From contig DASYDU010000194.1 in NCBI GenBank assembly GCA_036499445.1, positions 1-19,548 on the forward strand: a stretch of 19,548 nucleotides of DNA, in the 5' to 3' direction. A program made the position numbers and the translations under genes. Below are positions 1 to 9,270 of the stretch, one piece after another. The number at the start of each line of letters is the position of its first letter. Position 1 is the stretch's first letter. This DNA is from DASYDU01 sp036499445. GTDB lineage: Bacteria; Planctomycetota; Planctomycetia; Pirellulales; Lacipirellulaceae. The notes under the pieces are model-generated. The model saw only the letters and a program-made list of their open reading frames with translations, did no database searches and had not been told where the DNA came from.

Positions 1-800
1 GCGAAGAAGAACGGCAACAGCAACATGCAGACAATCTCAGATAGTTGGCCGTAGGTCTGCTTGCCGGCGGAGTTTGTGACGCCGAGCTCGGTCAAAAACG
101 GATTGGCAAACGTGTAATAAAACTGCAGCGGAATGGAGATTAGAAACGAGCCGATCACGAACACCGCAAAGGACCAATTCTTCATTAACTCGATGGCACC
201 GGATCCAAGCGAACCAGAACTCGATTGGCCGGCCCGTGCACGGCTCGGCGGCGTGTGCGGCAGCGCCAAGCAGTAGACGGCGAGCAGGACTTGGGTAGCA
301 GAGCCGATGACCATCGGCATGGCCGTCGCCTCGACGCGAAGAAAACCGACCGACAAGCCAGCAACAATCCAACCGATCGTCCCCCACACACGAACGGAGG
401 GAAAGTCGCGGGCCGGCTCTCGCAGATGCTTAAGCGAGATCGAGTTGGTGAGCGCCAACGTGGGCATGAATGTCAAATAGTAGGCGAGCGCGATGAAATA
501 GAACAAGATTGGAACGCGGGCCGTGGAGAGGATGTAGAGCAATGCGGCGCCCGCGAGGTGGAGCACGGCGAGCAATCGCTCGGTTGCAAAGAAGCGATCG
601 GCCATGATGCCGACGAAAAACGGGGCGATCATCGCGGCGATTGCGGCGGTTCCGTAGGCGTCGCCCACGAAGCTATCACTGAAGAGCCGCACACCCGAGC
701 TGTCGGTCGCATGAGAAAGATAGGTGGCCAAAGTGACGTAGGATGCGCCCCAGGCAAAATACTGGAGAAACATCATCAGCGAAAGTCGCAGGCGAACCAT
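1..800 (-). CDS. MFS permease, nucleoside:H+ symporter (NupG/XapB) type, C-terminus beyond window
   Basis: Inner-membrane proton-coupled transporter. The frame is open from the ATG at 800 down to base 1 (266 codons visible, no stop), so the gene is cut by the left edge. The N-terminus (MVRLRLSLMMFLQYFAWGAS) and the block FMPTLALTNSIS followed by DFPSVRVWGTIGW (about residues 112-147) match the signature regions of E. coli NupG-like symporters. Several hydrophobic helices are evident, with a charged ADRFF loop after the third. An in-frame TGA six codons upstream fixes the start. It lies 81 bp downstream of galT on the same strand and is probably the last gene visible of a beta-galactosidase-galT-permease operon. 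The family is known for nucleosides, but the context suggests a galactoside or galactose. The true substrate cannot be read from the sequence. Confidence 0.85.
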   Translation of the reverse strand, partial: MVRLRLSLMMFLQYFAWGASYVTLATYLSHATDSSGVRLFSDSFVGDAYGTAAIAAMIAPFFVGIMADRFFATERLLAVLHLAGAALLYILSTARVPILFYFIALAYYLTFMPTLALTNSISLKHLREPARDFPSVRVWGTIGWIVAGLSVGFLRVEATAMPMVIGSATQVLLAVYCLALPHTPPSRARAGQSSSGSLGSGAIELMKNWSFAVFVIGSFLISIPLQFYYTFANPFLTELGVTNSAGKQTYGQLSEIVCMLLLPFFF

Positions 801-881
801 GAGGAATCGAACGTCTCAGAGTGGGCAAAGTCAGTTGGAAGACGGCGCTCGATTGTATGGCGGCGGACTGTGGTGCGAAAA

Positions 882-1967
882 TCAGGTGAGCGGCGCGCGA
901 GGCGTGGTCTTGTAGTGGACGATCGATTGCGCCCGTAGCTCGGCCGCCTTCTGCTCGGGCGAGGTATCGCTGAGGAAGCTGCCGCCGCCGACCTCCGGCC
1001 CGGCCAGGTATTTGAGCAAATTGGGGCTGCGGAGCGGCGGATGGATTTCAATGTGAAAGTGGAAGCCGTCGGCGGGTTTGCCATCGGTAGGCGCCTGGTG
1101 TAGCACTAGGACATACGGGAAGGAGATCTGCCAGAGGTTGTCGAACCGAACAAGTACTTCCTTGAGCGCGGCGGCAAGATCCGCAATCTCGGCGTCCGAT
1201 AAATCGGCGATGCTGGCGTGCGATTCCTTGGGCGCGACATACGTCTCATACGCATAGCGGGCAAAGTAGGGCACGAAGGCGATCGCCGAACCGCGCTCGG
1301 TGAGAATTCGGCGGCCGTCGGCCTGTTCGGCCGCGATGATGTCTTGAAACAAAACATGGCGGTGCTCGCGCCAATGCCGCCCGCAAACGTCGACTTCATT
1401 GGCGATCGTCTTGAAGACGAAGTTGGTGGCATAGATTTGGCCGTGGGGATGCGGATTGGAAACGCCAACGACCTGGCCTTTGTTTTCAAAAATCAGGACA
1501 TGGTCGACCTCCGGCCGGTCGCCCAGTTCGCTGTATTGCTGCTGCCAGCACTCGAAAAGCGCGCAGATTTGATCGACCGGCTGCTCGGCCAGCGTCGTGT
1601 TGTGGAGCGGGCTGTAGCAGACGACACGAGCTTTGCCGTGCGCGGGCCGATCGCGGTACAGTCCGCCGACCGGAGGCGCCGGAACGCCCGGAGCTGTGGG
1701 CGCGACGCAAGGCAGGTCGTTGTCGAAGACGAAGATGCCGGTGTAGTTGTCGTTACGGGCACCGTGGACGCGGGCATTTCCGGGGCAGAGGTAACAGTCA
1801 GACACGTAGTCGGGTTCGGCCACCACGAAATCTTTGCCGACATTTGCGCCGGTCCAGGGTCGGGCGTTGCGATGGGCGGCGATGATCACCCACTCCTCGC
1901 GCAGCGGGTGCCAGCGCTCCTCCCAAGTGCCGCCCGCCACGATCGATTCATCATGGCAAGTTGCCAT
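882..1967 (-). CDS. galT: Galactose-1-phosphate uridylyltransferase
   Basis: Leloir-pathway enzyme that exchanges UMP between UDP-glucose and galactose-1-phosphate in the cytoplasm. The 361-residue length fits the family. The HPHGQ active-site motif is present, with H175 as the expected uridylylated nucleophile and H173 before it. Likely zinc ligands are C58 and C61 (CYLC), H122 (SPLHN) and H173. The C-terminal half contains the HFHIEIHPP block typical of GalT. The ATG at 1967 has a weak GGA-type ribosome site about ten bases upstream. The gene is 50 bp downstream of the beta-galactosidase and 81 bp upstream of the permease, all on the minus strand, so co-transcription is likely. No galK or galE is visible. 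They may lie beyond the left edge or elsewhere. Confidence 0.95.
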   Translation of the reverse strand: MATCHDESIVAGGTWEERWHPLREEWVIIAAHRNARPWTGANVGKDFVVAEPDYVSDCYLCPGNARVHGARNDNYTGIFVFDNDLPCVAPTAPGVPAPPVGGLYRDRPAHGKARVVCYSPLHNTTLAEQPVDQICALFECWQQQYSELGDRPEVDHVLIFENKGQVVGVSNPHPHGQIYATNFVFKTIANEVDVCGRHWREHRHVLFQDIIAAEQADGRRILTERGSAIAFVPYFARYAYETYVAPKESHASIADLSDAEIADLAAALKEVLVRFDNLWQISFPYVLVLHQAPTDGKPADGFHFHIEIHPPLRSPNLLKYLAGPEVGGGSFLSDTSPEQKAAELRAQSIVHYKTTPRAPLT

Positions 1968-2017
1968 TCGACTGTTTCCATTATCCAGGGGACTGTGAGG
2001 AATTCGACGGCGCCCGT

Positions 2018-4915
2018 CTATGGTCGGGAATTGACCGTCGCCTCGGCGGAGGAAAGTCCGTCGCTCGTCGCTTTGATCTTCACCGCGCCCCCCTCCCCTT
2101 CCATGGTCCGGACAATTAGCATCGCTTTGCCGAAGAATAGTTGTCGATGATCGGCCTGGTCCGGCTCAAGCGACATCGGGTTGCCGTTGCCGACGCCCGC
2201 GATCTCGGCCGGCCCCTCGACCTTGAACTGCACGAGATTGTCGGCCAGCGGGCACTCGTTTCCTTCGGCGTCGATGGCTTCGACGAGCAGGTAACAAAGA
2301 TCCTCGCCACTGGAAGAGAGCTTGGTGCGGTCGGGCGTGAGCCTGATCGCCGCAGGCGGGCCGGCTGTCCGCATGACCGCCTCCCCGACTTTCTTGTCTC
2401 CTTTGTACGCGACGGCTTTGAGCTCGCCCGGCTCGTAAGGTACATCCATCCAGCGGAGCCGATACTTGTCGACGACAGCGTAGTACGATTGCGGATAGAC
2501 GGCAACCCCGCGGAGACTTGCCCAGGCGCCGTTCCGCAGATCAGTGAATTCGATCCTGACGTAACGGCCGCTGGTGTTCACGCCGTGGATGACTTGCGGG
2601 GCCCAACCCTCGCTCCACTGGTCGACCGCGGCCACGGTGCGCCATGTTTTGCCGTCATCCGACACATTGACACGATAGAGATAGAGGGAGGGAACCTTTT
2701 CCAGCTTGACGACAATGTCGGCGATCGGTTGCACGCTGCCTAGGTCGACCTGCCACCATTCGTTCTTCGCGCCGCTTGCGGCGCACCAGCGCGTGTCGTC
2801 GTTGCCGTCACAAGCATTGGCGGCACGCTCGGTACGGCCTTCGTGCTTCTCTTCCGAACTGGCGGTGGCGGTTTTGTCCTTGGCAACGTCGGAGGCTGGC
2901 TGGTAGTCGGTGACCTTTTCGCGGCGGCCCAGCGATTTGCCGTTGAGGAATAACTCCGCGCTGTCGCCGTTGGTGTAGACAAAGACGGGCACGCTCTTGC
3001 CGACGCGATCGGGCCAGTTCCAATGCGGCAAAATATGCACTGTCGGTTCATCCGGCCGCCAATGACCGCGATACAGATAGAAGCGGTCCTTGGGTATCCC
3101 GCACAGATCGACGATCCCGAAGTACGAGCTGCAAGCCTGGCGATCGAAGGGCGTCGGTTCGCCAAGATAGTCGAAGCCGGTCCAGACGAATTCGCCGGAG
3201 ACGAATTTGTCGCGCTCCATCAGATCAAATTCGGCATCCGCAATGTCGGACCAGCGGGCCGAGTTGAAGTCGTACGAATCGACCTGAAGCTGAGAAGAGA
3301 AATCATTCTTGCCGGCGGGGAGGGGCAATTCGTAAAACCCGCGCGTGCTAAATGCCGAGGCCGACTCGCTATATATGATCGGCTTGTCGGGGTACATCTC
3401 GTGGTACAGGTCGTAGCGGTGGGCGTAGTTCCAGCCCGCCAGATCGAGCGCGTCAAGACTATGGCTGGCCGCGATCGGCGGATTGTGATTGGCAGAGCCC
3501 ACGGGACGCGTGGGATCGTATTTACGGACGAAGTCGCTCATGAACTTGACGCGTTCGGGCGACAGGCCTTCCTTATCCTCGGGCTGCACGTTGATTTCAT
3601 TGCCGATCGACCAGATCACCACCGACGGATGATTGCGGTCGCGCATCACAAGACTCTTTAGGTGCTTTTCGCCATACTGTTCGAGCGGCGGCTGGCCGCC
3701 GATGCGGTCGGCCGTCTCGTTCCATTTGTCGAAGCACTCGTCCCAGACCACCAGTCCCATGCGATCGCAAAGATCGAGGAGCTCGGGGCCCGGCGGGTTG
3801 TGGCTGGTGCGAATCGCGTTGACGCCCATGTCCTTCATGATTTCCAATTGCCGTTCCATGGCGCGGGGGTAGAACGCGCTGCCGAGCGGCCCTTGATCGT
3901 GGTGCAGGCAGACACCCTGTAGCTGCACGCGGCGGCCGTTCAGATGGAAGCCGTCGGCGGCCGTAAATTCGATCGTGCGAATGCCGAAATGGGTGCTCTC
4001 CTCGTCGACGGTTTTGCCGCCGGCGCGGACCCTTGTCACCGCGCTATATAGCTTCGGGCTGTCGACGTCCCAGCGCTGCGGGTCAGGTACCTGAAGCGAG
4101 GTCGCCAAATCCCGCGAGCCACCCGCTGGCACGACGCCGCTCGTGGTGCCGGTGGCCACTTGCTTGCCGTCCGGGTCCGAGATCTTCACGTCGACGGTTA
4201 CTTCCGTGTCGGCATCGCGATGATTGTCGAGCGTCATGCGCATCAACACGGTTGCGGCGGCGTCGGAGACCGTGGGAGTCGTGATGTAGGTGCCCCAGTG
4301 GGCCAGGTGGACGGAGTCGCACGTGGTCAGCGTCACCTTGCGATAGATGCCGGCCCCCGGATACCAGCGAGTGCCATGTTTGGTCGTGTCGACACGGACC
4401 GCCACTTCGTTTGGCTCGCCGAATTTCACGTAAGGCGTGGCGTCGATGCGGAAGGACGTGTAGCCGTAGTCCCATTCGCCGGCGAGTTGGCCGTTGATAT
4501 AGACTTTCGGAAAGGCCATGACACCATCGAAATCGAGATAGACGCGACGGCCAGCATCGGCGGCGTCCGGCGTAAACGACTTGCGATACCAGCCGACGCC
4601 CTTCCACGGCAGCTTGGCGGCGTGTCCGTCTTGGTTTGGATCGAATGGCCCGGCGATCGCCCAATCGTGCGGCAGTCGGACCGGCTGCCACGCCGCGTCG
4701 TCGAAATCGACGGCCTCGGCACCGGCCGGATCGCCTTTGGTGAACTTCCAGTCACGGTTGAAGTTCTCGACTTTCCGGGGCGACGGATTGGCTTCCGAGC
4801 TGGCGGCGCCGCTTGATCGCGCGGACCCTCCGCCCAGCAATAGAAGCAAGGTGGCCAGAAGAAAAAAAGCTGGATTAACAACCAATCGGTCCGTTACAGG
4901 ACGGCAAATCTTCAT
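2018..4915 (-). CDS. Exported GH2 beta-galactosidase with inserted F5/8 type C (discoidin) domain
   Basis: Predicted exported glycoside hydrolase releasing galactose from beta-galactosides (965 aa). A signal peptide with hydrophobic core AFFLLATLLLLLGGG covers about residues 15-30. Next come the GH2 sugar-binding domain (about 48-205), the immunoglobulin-like GH2 domain (about 208-315) and the TIM barrel (about 325-600). The acid/base is E440 in SIGNEIN and the nucleophile is E517 in YSESAS. After the barrel, a DUF4982-like segment (VPVFVYTNGDSAELFLNGKSLGRR) is interrupted at about 680-807 by a discoidin-like module (WWQVDLGS, RYVRIEF) and then resumes with YYAVVDKYRLRWMDVPYEPGELKAVAYK. A C-terminal Ig-like domain ends the protein. 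It is the first gene of the galactoside operon. Exact substrate is open, since GH2 also includes glucuronidases and mannosidases, but the neighbouring galT favours galactosides. Confidence 0.9.
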   Translation of the reverse strand: MKICRPVTDRLVVNPAFFLLATLLLLLGGGSARSSGAASSEANPSPRKVENFNRDWKFTKGDPAGAEAVDFDDAAWQPVRLPHDWAIAGPFDPNQDGHAAKLPWKGVGWYRKSFTPDAADAGRRVYLDFDGVMAFPKVYINGQLAGEWDYGYTSFRIDATPYVKFGEPNEVAVRVDTTKHGTRWYPGAGIYRKVTLTTCDSVHLAHWGTYITTPTVSDAAATVLMRMTLDNHRDADTEVTVDVKISDPDGKQVATGTTSGVVPAGGSRDLATSLQVPDPQRWDVDSPKLYSAVTRVRAGGKTVDEESTHFGIRTIEFTAADGFHLNGRRVQLQGVCLHHDQGPLGSAFYPRAMERQLEIMKDMGVNAIRTSHNPPGPELLDLCDRMGLVVWDECFDKWNETADRIGGQPPLEQYGEKHLKSLVMRDRNHPSVVIWSIGNEINVQPEDKEGLSPERVKFMSDFVRKYDPTRPVGSANHNPPIAASHSLDALDLAGWNYAHRYDLYHEMYPDKPIIYSESASAFSTRGFYELPLPAGKNDFSSQLQVDSYDFNSARWSDIADAEFDLMERDKFVSGEFVWTGFDYLGEPTPFDRQACSSYFGIVDLCGIPKDRFYLYRGHWRPDEPTVHILPHWNWPDRVGKSVPVFVYTNGDSAELFLNGKSLGRREKVTDYQPASDVAKDKTATASSEEKHEGRTERAANACDGNDDTRWCAASGAKNEWWQVDLGSVQPIADIVVKLEKVPSLYLYRVNVSDDGKTWRTVAAVDQWSEGWAPQVIHGVNTSGRYVRIEFTDLRNGAWASLRGVAVYPQSYYAVVDKYRLRWMDVPYEPGELKAVAYKGDKKVGEAVMRTAGPPAAIRLTPDRTKLSSSGEDLCYLLVEAIDAEGNECPLADNLVQFKVEGPAEIAGVGNGNPMSLEPDQADHRQLFFGKAMLIVRTMEGEGGAVKIKATSDGLSSAEATVNSRP

Positions 4916-5148
4916 AGTGGTTTCCGACGTCGATCGTCCTCACAGATGTGAATTGTGCCGAAGTTCAACCACGCCATTGTAGCAGGTGGCAAGCCAAGAC
5001 GTTCATAGGCCAAACCCACCGGAGGCAGCTGCGTGCGTAGGCATTTGGAACGTCTGTCGCTATAATACAGTGGGAAATCGGCTTGTGGCGACCCCTCGTC
5101 GGGCACTTCCGGCGGAGCGCGTAAATCGATCGAGACGGCGGCGGTCCC
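4916..5148. promoter_or_regulatory. Divergent intergenic region between galactoside operon and cytochrome gene
   Basis: This 233-bp gap must hold promoters for both the minus-strand beta-galactosidase operon and the plus-strand cytochrome gene. On the plus strand a TATAAT hexamer stands at 5061-5066 (context GCTATAATAC), but no convincing -35 box lies 16-18 bp upstream and the distance to the GTG start is 82 bases. An 8-bp palindrome GCAGCTGC sits around 5026-5033, too short to call an operator. No gene or RNA element is seen here. Confidence 0.4.
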
Positions 5149-7821
5149 GTGATTCGTCAAAAGTTTTTCATTTTGCTTCAGGCGATTGTGACGCTGGCCG
5201 TTCTCTGCCGAGCGACTCGCGCGGAAGATGCCCCGGGTGCGGTTCGCTTTCGTGAGCACGTGCAGCCGATTCTAGAGACGTATTGCTACGGCTGCCACGG
5301 GAACGGCGAAAAGAAAGGGAACCGCACGCTCGACGAGTTTGCCTCCGATGAAGCTCTGTTGGGAAATGTCGAACTGTGGCAGACCGTGCTTAAGAACGTC
5401 CGCGCCGGCCTCATGCCGCCGGCCGGCGAGGACCACCCGTCGGACGACGAGCGAAAGCAAATCCAGGCGTGGATCGAGCGGGACGTCTTCAGAATCGATC
5501 CTCAAAATCCTGACCCCGGGCGGGTAACGCTGCGGCGGCTCAATCGAAACGAGTACCGCAATACGATCCGCGATCTGATGGGGATCGACTACGACACGAC
5601 CGCCAACTTCCCATCCGACGACACCGGCTACGGCTTCGACAACATTGCCGACGTGCTGGGCATGTCGCCGCTGCTCATGGAAAAGTACATGCAGGCGGCG
5701 GAGAAGATCGTTGACGAGGCCGTGCCGACGGTCTCGAGGGTGGTCGCCGAGAAAGAGTATCCCGGAAAGCTGTTCAAGAGCGAGGACGGCAAAGTCGATG
5801 GCCACGAGATGACGTTTTATGCGCCGTCGAAGGTGGCCTACGCAGTTCACATCGATCATGCGGCCAAGTACCGACTGATCGTCGAAGCCAGGATCGACGG
5901 CTATTACGAGCTCGATCCGGGCCGCTGCACGGTGAGTTTTGAAGTCGACGGGAAGCAATCGTTTGAGCACGAGTACGACTGGCGTGACGATCTGGCGCTC
6001 TCATACGAGTTTGATGAAGATTGGGAAGTCGGCGACCATGCAATGAGCTTCGACCTCAAGCCGTTGGTGCCGATCGAACAGAAGGCGCACTATCTCAATT
6101 TCAAAATCGAGCGGATTCGGATTCAAGGTCCGCTGGACGAATCGTATTGGGTGCCGGCGAAGAATTACGCTCGTTTTTTTCCGCAGGGTCCGCCGCCAGA
6201 AGATAAGTCGGCTCGTGATGAGTACGCGCGCGAAGTGCTGAAAAACTTCGTGACCCGGGCTTATCGGCGACCGGTCGATGATGCGACCGTCGATCGTCTG
6301 GCGGCAATTGCGAAGGCCACTTACGATCTGCCGGATAAAAGCGTCGAACAGGGAATTGCCCAGGCGATGGTAGCCGTGCTCGCTTCGCCGCGGTTTTTAT
6401 ATCGGGTGGAGGACGCGGTCGCGGCGCCTACTAGTGAATCGCATCCGCTCGTTGATGAGTACGCGCTGGCATCGCGGCTGTCGTATTTCTTTTGGTCGAC
6501 GATGCCCGACCAGGAACTGTTTGACGTAGCCGCCCGAGGAGAGCTACGCAAAGAGCTGCCGGCTCAGACAAAACGGCTGCTGGCCGATCCTCGGTCGCAA
6601 GGACTCGTGAAGAATTTCACGGGGCAATGGCTGCAAGCCCGCGACGTCGAGACGATCTCGATCGAGCCGGTGGCCGCGCTTGGCTTCCAGAAAGAATTTG
6701 AGGCGATTTTGGATCAGTTTCGAGAGGTGCGCGAGCGGCGAAAGGCCGCGCGTGAAGCGGAAGCGGCGAAGCGGACTGCGGAGGCGGAAAAGAAGCACGA
6801 CGAGTCCGAAAATAAAGCGGACGCCACACCTGGCGCGGCGGCGGCAGAGAAACCGGCCGAAAACAAAGACGCCGCCAAGGATGAAAAAAAAGGGGGCGCG
6901 GAAAAGAAAGTGGCTGACGATGACGAGGAAGGCAAACTCCGCGCTCAACTGGGAAAGTTTCGCACTCTGCGCGAGAAATTCAACGACTCACTCAGGACGA
7001 ATATGCGCCGCGAAACAGAAATGGACTTTGACTATGTCGTGCGCGAGGATCGCAGCGTGCTGGAGTTGATCGACAGCGATTACACGTTCCTAAACGAAGA
7101 ACTGGCAAATTATTACGGGGTGCCGGATGTGAAGGGGAGCGAGATGCGTCGCGTCACGCTGCCGGAGGGCAGCCCACGGGGCGGAATCCTGACCGGGGGG
7201 ACGATGCTAGTAGTGACATCGAATCCGACGCGCACCTCGCCGGTGAAACGCGGCAAATTCATTTTGGACAACATCCTGGGGCAGCCTGTGCCGCCGCCGC
7301 TGCCAAATATCCCGCCGCTCGAGAGTTCGACCGAGGCGATTACCGATCACGAGCCGACGCTGCGCGAGGCCGAAGAGCGGCATCGGAAGGATCCGCTTTG
7401 TGCCTCCTGCCACGCGCACATGGACCCCTTGGGGCTGGCCCTGGAGAACTTCAATGCCCTGGGCATGTGGCGGGAGAAGGAACACGACCAGCCGATCGAC
7501 ACGTCGGGGCAGCTGGTAACCGGCGAAACCTTTCAAAACGTGCGAGAATTGAAGAAAATCCTGGTCGAGAAGCACCGATTAGACTTCTATCGCTGCCTCA
7601 CGGAAAAGATGCTTACCTACGCCTTGGGACGTGGGTTAGAATATTACGACGAGAGCACGGTCGACCAGATCGTTGAAGAGCTCGACCAACATAACGGGCA
7701 GATGTCCTATTTAATCAACGGGATTATTGAATCCGCGCCGTTCCAACGACGGCGAGCCGATGCGGCCGTGGCGAGCACAGCCGCCGCGGCGACTGCGACT
7801 CAGCCGGCCGATTCTCCGTGA
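5149..7821 (+). CDS. Planctomycete-type secreted c-type cytochrome protein (PSCyt1/DUF1587/DUF1595/DUF1592/DUF1588/DUF1585)
   Basis: Exported protein of unknown function, in a family greatly expanded in Planctomycetes (890 aa). The GTG start is supported by an in-frame TAA at 5122 and by the signal peptide FFILLQAIVTLAVL...TRA that follows. Two haem-binding motifs are visible: CYGCH at residues 46-50 and CASCH at 751-755. Domain order by sequence pattern: PSCyt1 (about 30-110), DUF1587 (about 124-188, LRRLNRNEYRNTIRDLMG), a beta-rich segment (190-350), DUF1595 (about 355-421), DUF1592 (about 430-670), DUF1588 (about 675-775) and DUF1585 (about 790-865), then an Ala/Thr tail. A Lys/Glu/Ala-rich insertion (about 524-600) interrupts the DUF1592 region. 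The next gene begins 14 bases after the stop, the usual pairing with a DUF1552 protein, so the two probably act together in redox chemistry outside the cytoplasm. The reaction is not known. Confidence 0.93.
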   Translation: MIRQKFFILLQAIVTLAVLCRATRAEDAPGAVRFREHVQPILETYCYGCHGNGEKKGNRTLDEFASDEALLGNVELWQTVLKNVRAGLMPPAGEDHPSDDERKQIQAWIERDVFRIDPQNPDPGRVTLRRLNRNEYRNTIRDLMGIDYDTTANFPSDDTGYGFDNIADVLGMSPLLMEKYMQAAEKIVDEAVPTVSRVVAEKEYPGKLFKSEDGKVDGHEMTFYAPSKVAYAVHIDHAAKYRLIVEARIDGYYELDPGRCTVSFEVDGKQSFEHEYDWRDDLALSYEFDEDWEVGDHAMSFDLKPLVPIEQKAHYLNFKIERIRIQGPLDESYWVPAKNYARFFPQGPPPEDKSARDEYAREVLKNFVTRAYRRPVDDATVDRLAAIAKATYDLPDKSVEQGIAQAMVAVLASPRFLYRVEDAVAAPTSESHPLVDEYALASRLSYFFWSTMPDQELFDVAARGELRKELPAQTKRLLADPRSQGLVKNFTGQWLQARDVETISIEPVAALGFQKEFEAILDQFREVRERRKAAREAEAAKRTAEAEKKHDESENKADATPGAAAAEKPAENKDAAKDEKKGGAEKKVADDDEEGKLRAQLGKFRTLREKFNDSLRTNMRRETEMDFDYVVREDRSVLELIDSDYTFLNEELANYYGVPDVKGSEMRRVTLPEGSPRGGILTGGTMLVVTSNPTRTSPVKRGKFILDNILGQPVPPPLPNIPPLESSTEAITDHEPTLREAEERHRKDPLCASCHAHMDPLGLALENFNALGMWREKEHDQPIDTSGQLVTGETFQNVRELKKILVEKHRLDFYRCLTEKMLTYALGRGLEYYDESTVDQIVEELDQHNGQMSYLINGIIESAPFQRRRADAAVASTAAAATATQPADSP

Positions 7822-7835
7822 CAGGAGTTCATGCG

Positions 7836-9251
7836 ATGAATCCGAAACCAATGGACGAAGATCGTATCGAGGCCGAGCGGCGCCTGGCACTGAGCCGGCG
7901 TAATTTCCTGCGCGGCGTTGGCGCGTGCGTCGCGCTGCCGGCGTTTCATTCGCTGTTGCCGCGGACGGCGTGGGCCGCCGAGGCGGATGCCGCTGCAGAT
8001 GCCGTCGCAAGTGGTGCTTCGATCACGGCTCCGCTGCGGATGGCGTTTATCACGTTTCCCAACGGGGCGAACCAATACAACTGGTGGCCGACCGGCGAAG
8101 GCAAAGACTTTAAGCTCAACACGACGATGCAGGCACTGGCGGGCGTCCAGCAAAAGGTTCAGGTGATCTCGGGCCTTGCCCAGCACAATGCCGATCCGGG
8201 CGCCGATGGGGCCGGCGACCACGCCCGGGCCAACGCCACGCTGCTCACCGGCATGCGCGCGAAGAAGACGGCCGGGGCCGATATTCATTTGGGCAAATCG
8301 ATCGACCAGGTGGCAGCCGAACACGTCGGACACCTCACCCGGTTCCCGTCGCTGGAGCTCTCGTGCGATCCGCATCGTCAATCATCCGGTTGCGATTCGG
8401 GCTACGCATGTGCGTATCAATTCAATGTCTCCTGGCGATCAGACAACACGCCGATGACGCCGGAGGCCAATCCGCGGCTGGTGTTCGAGCGGCTCTTTGG
8501 CGGCGGCGCGCGAGGCCAGCGGCAAGAGGCCTACCGCATCCGCCAGCAGACGCAGCGCTCGATTCTCGACTTTGTGCTCGCCGACGCACAGTCGCTGCAA
8601 AAAAAACTTGGCGACAAGGAAAACCGCAAGCTCGACGAATATCTTTCGAGCATCCGCGACATCGAGCGCCGAATCGAGCATGCCGAGGGATTTGGTGCGG
8701 TGCCCGACCCGGACATCGACACGCCATCCGGCGTGCCAGGCGAGGTCGGCGACCACATGGATCTGATGTACGACCTGATGGTGCTGGCGTTCCAGACCGA
8801 TTCAACGCGGATCGCCACCATGATGCTGGGCCATGACGGCGATAATCGGCCCTACCCACAGCTGGGCGTGGCCGACGGCCACCACAACATTTCGCACCAT
8901 CAGGAAAAGCCTGATCTACTCGACAAGATTGGCCGCATCGATCAGCACCACGTGCAGCATTTCGCCCGCTTCCTGGAGAAGCTCGACGCGGCCCGCGACG
9001 TAGACGGTCGGTCGCTGCTGGACAATTCGATGATTGTCTATGCGGGCGGCAATGGAGATGGCAACCGCCACACGCATAACAATCTGCCGCTCATCATGGC
9101 CGGCGCGGCCGGTGGCAAAATGGAGACCGGTCGATATCTCGTCGTGCCCGAGGCGCCGATGTGCAATCTGTTCCTCGACATGCTCGATCGGATGGGGATC
9201 GACGGAGTGGAGCGGTTTGGCGATTCGACCGGGCGCAAAGTTGTCGGCTAG
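7836..9251 (+). CDS. DUF1552 (HXXSHH motif) Tat-exported protein
   Basis: Function unknown (471 aa). It carries a twin-arginine signal (SRRNFLRGVGACVALPAF near the N-terminus), indicating folded export. The family motif H-x-x-S-H-H is at residues 350-355 (HNISHH), with further conserved blocks FPNGANQYNWWPTGEG, SCDPHRQSSGCDSGYACAY and YAGGNGDGNRHTHNNLPLI. I chose the ATG at 7836 because AGGAG at 7823-7827 sits eight bases before it. The in-frame GTG at 7818 overlaps the upstream stop codon and has no such site. It is coupled to the preceding cytochrome gene with a 14-base gap, a pairing seen repeatedly in planctomycete genomes. A metal-dependent hydrolase or oxidoreductase role is often guessed, but nothing in this sequence decides it. 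Confidence 0.93.
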   Translation: MNPKPMDEDRIEAERRLALSRRNFLRGVGACVALPAFHSLLPRTAWAAEADAAADAVASGASITAPLRMAFITFPNGANQYNWWPTGEGKDFKLNTTMQALAGVQQKVQVISGLAQHNADPGADGAGDHARANATLLTGMRAKKTAGADIHLGKSIDQVAAEHVGHLTRFPSLELSCDPHRQSSGCDSGYACAYQFNVSWRSDNTPMTPEANPRLVFERLFGGGARGQRQEAYRIRQQTQRSILDFVLADAQSLQKKLGDKENRKLDEYLSSIRDIERRIEHAEGFGAVPDPDIDTPSGVPGEVGDHMDLMYDLMVLAFQTDSTRIATMMLGHDGDNRPYPQLGVADGHHNISHHQEKPDLLDKIGRIDQHHVQHFARFLEKLDAARDVDGRSLLDNSMIVYAGGNGDGNRHTHNNLPLIMAGAAGGKMETGRYLVVPEAPMCNLFLDMLDRMGIDGVERFGDSTGRKVVG

Positions 9252-9270
9252 TGGCGGCGCACAACTTTTT

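Noticed and set aside
5026..5033. GCAGCTGC palindrome as a LacI/GalR-type operator for the galactoside operon
   Set aside because: Only 8 bp, expected by chance in GC-rich DNA, and no regulator gene is visible nearby.
7818..7835. GTG start giving a longer DUF1552 protein
   Set aside because: It overlaps the upstream stop, and AGGAG is ideally placed for the ATG at 7836.
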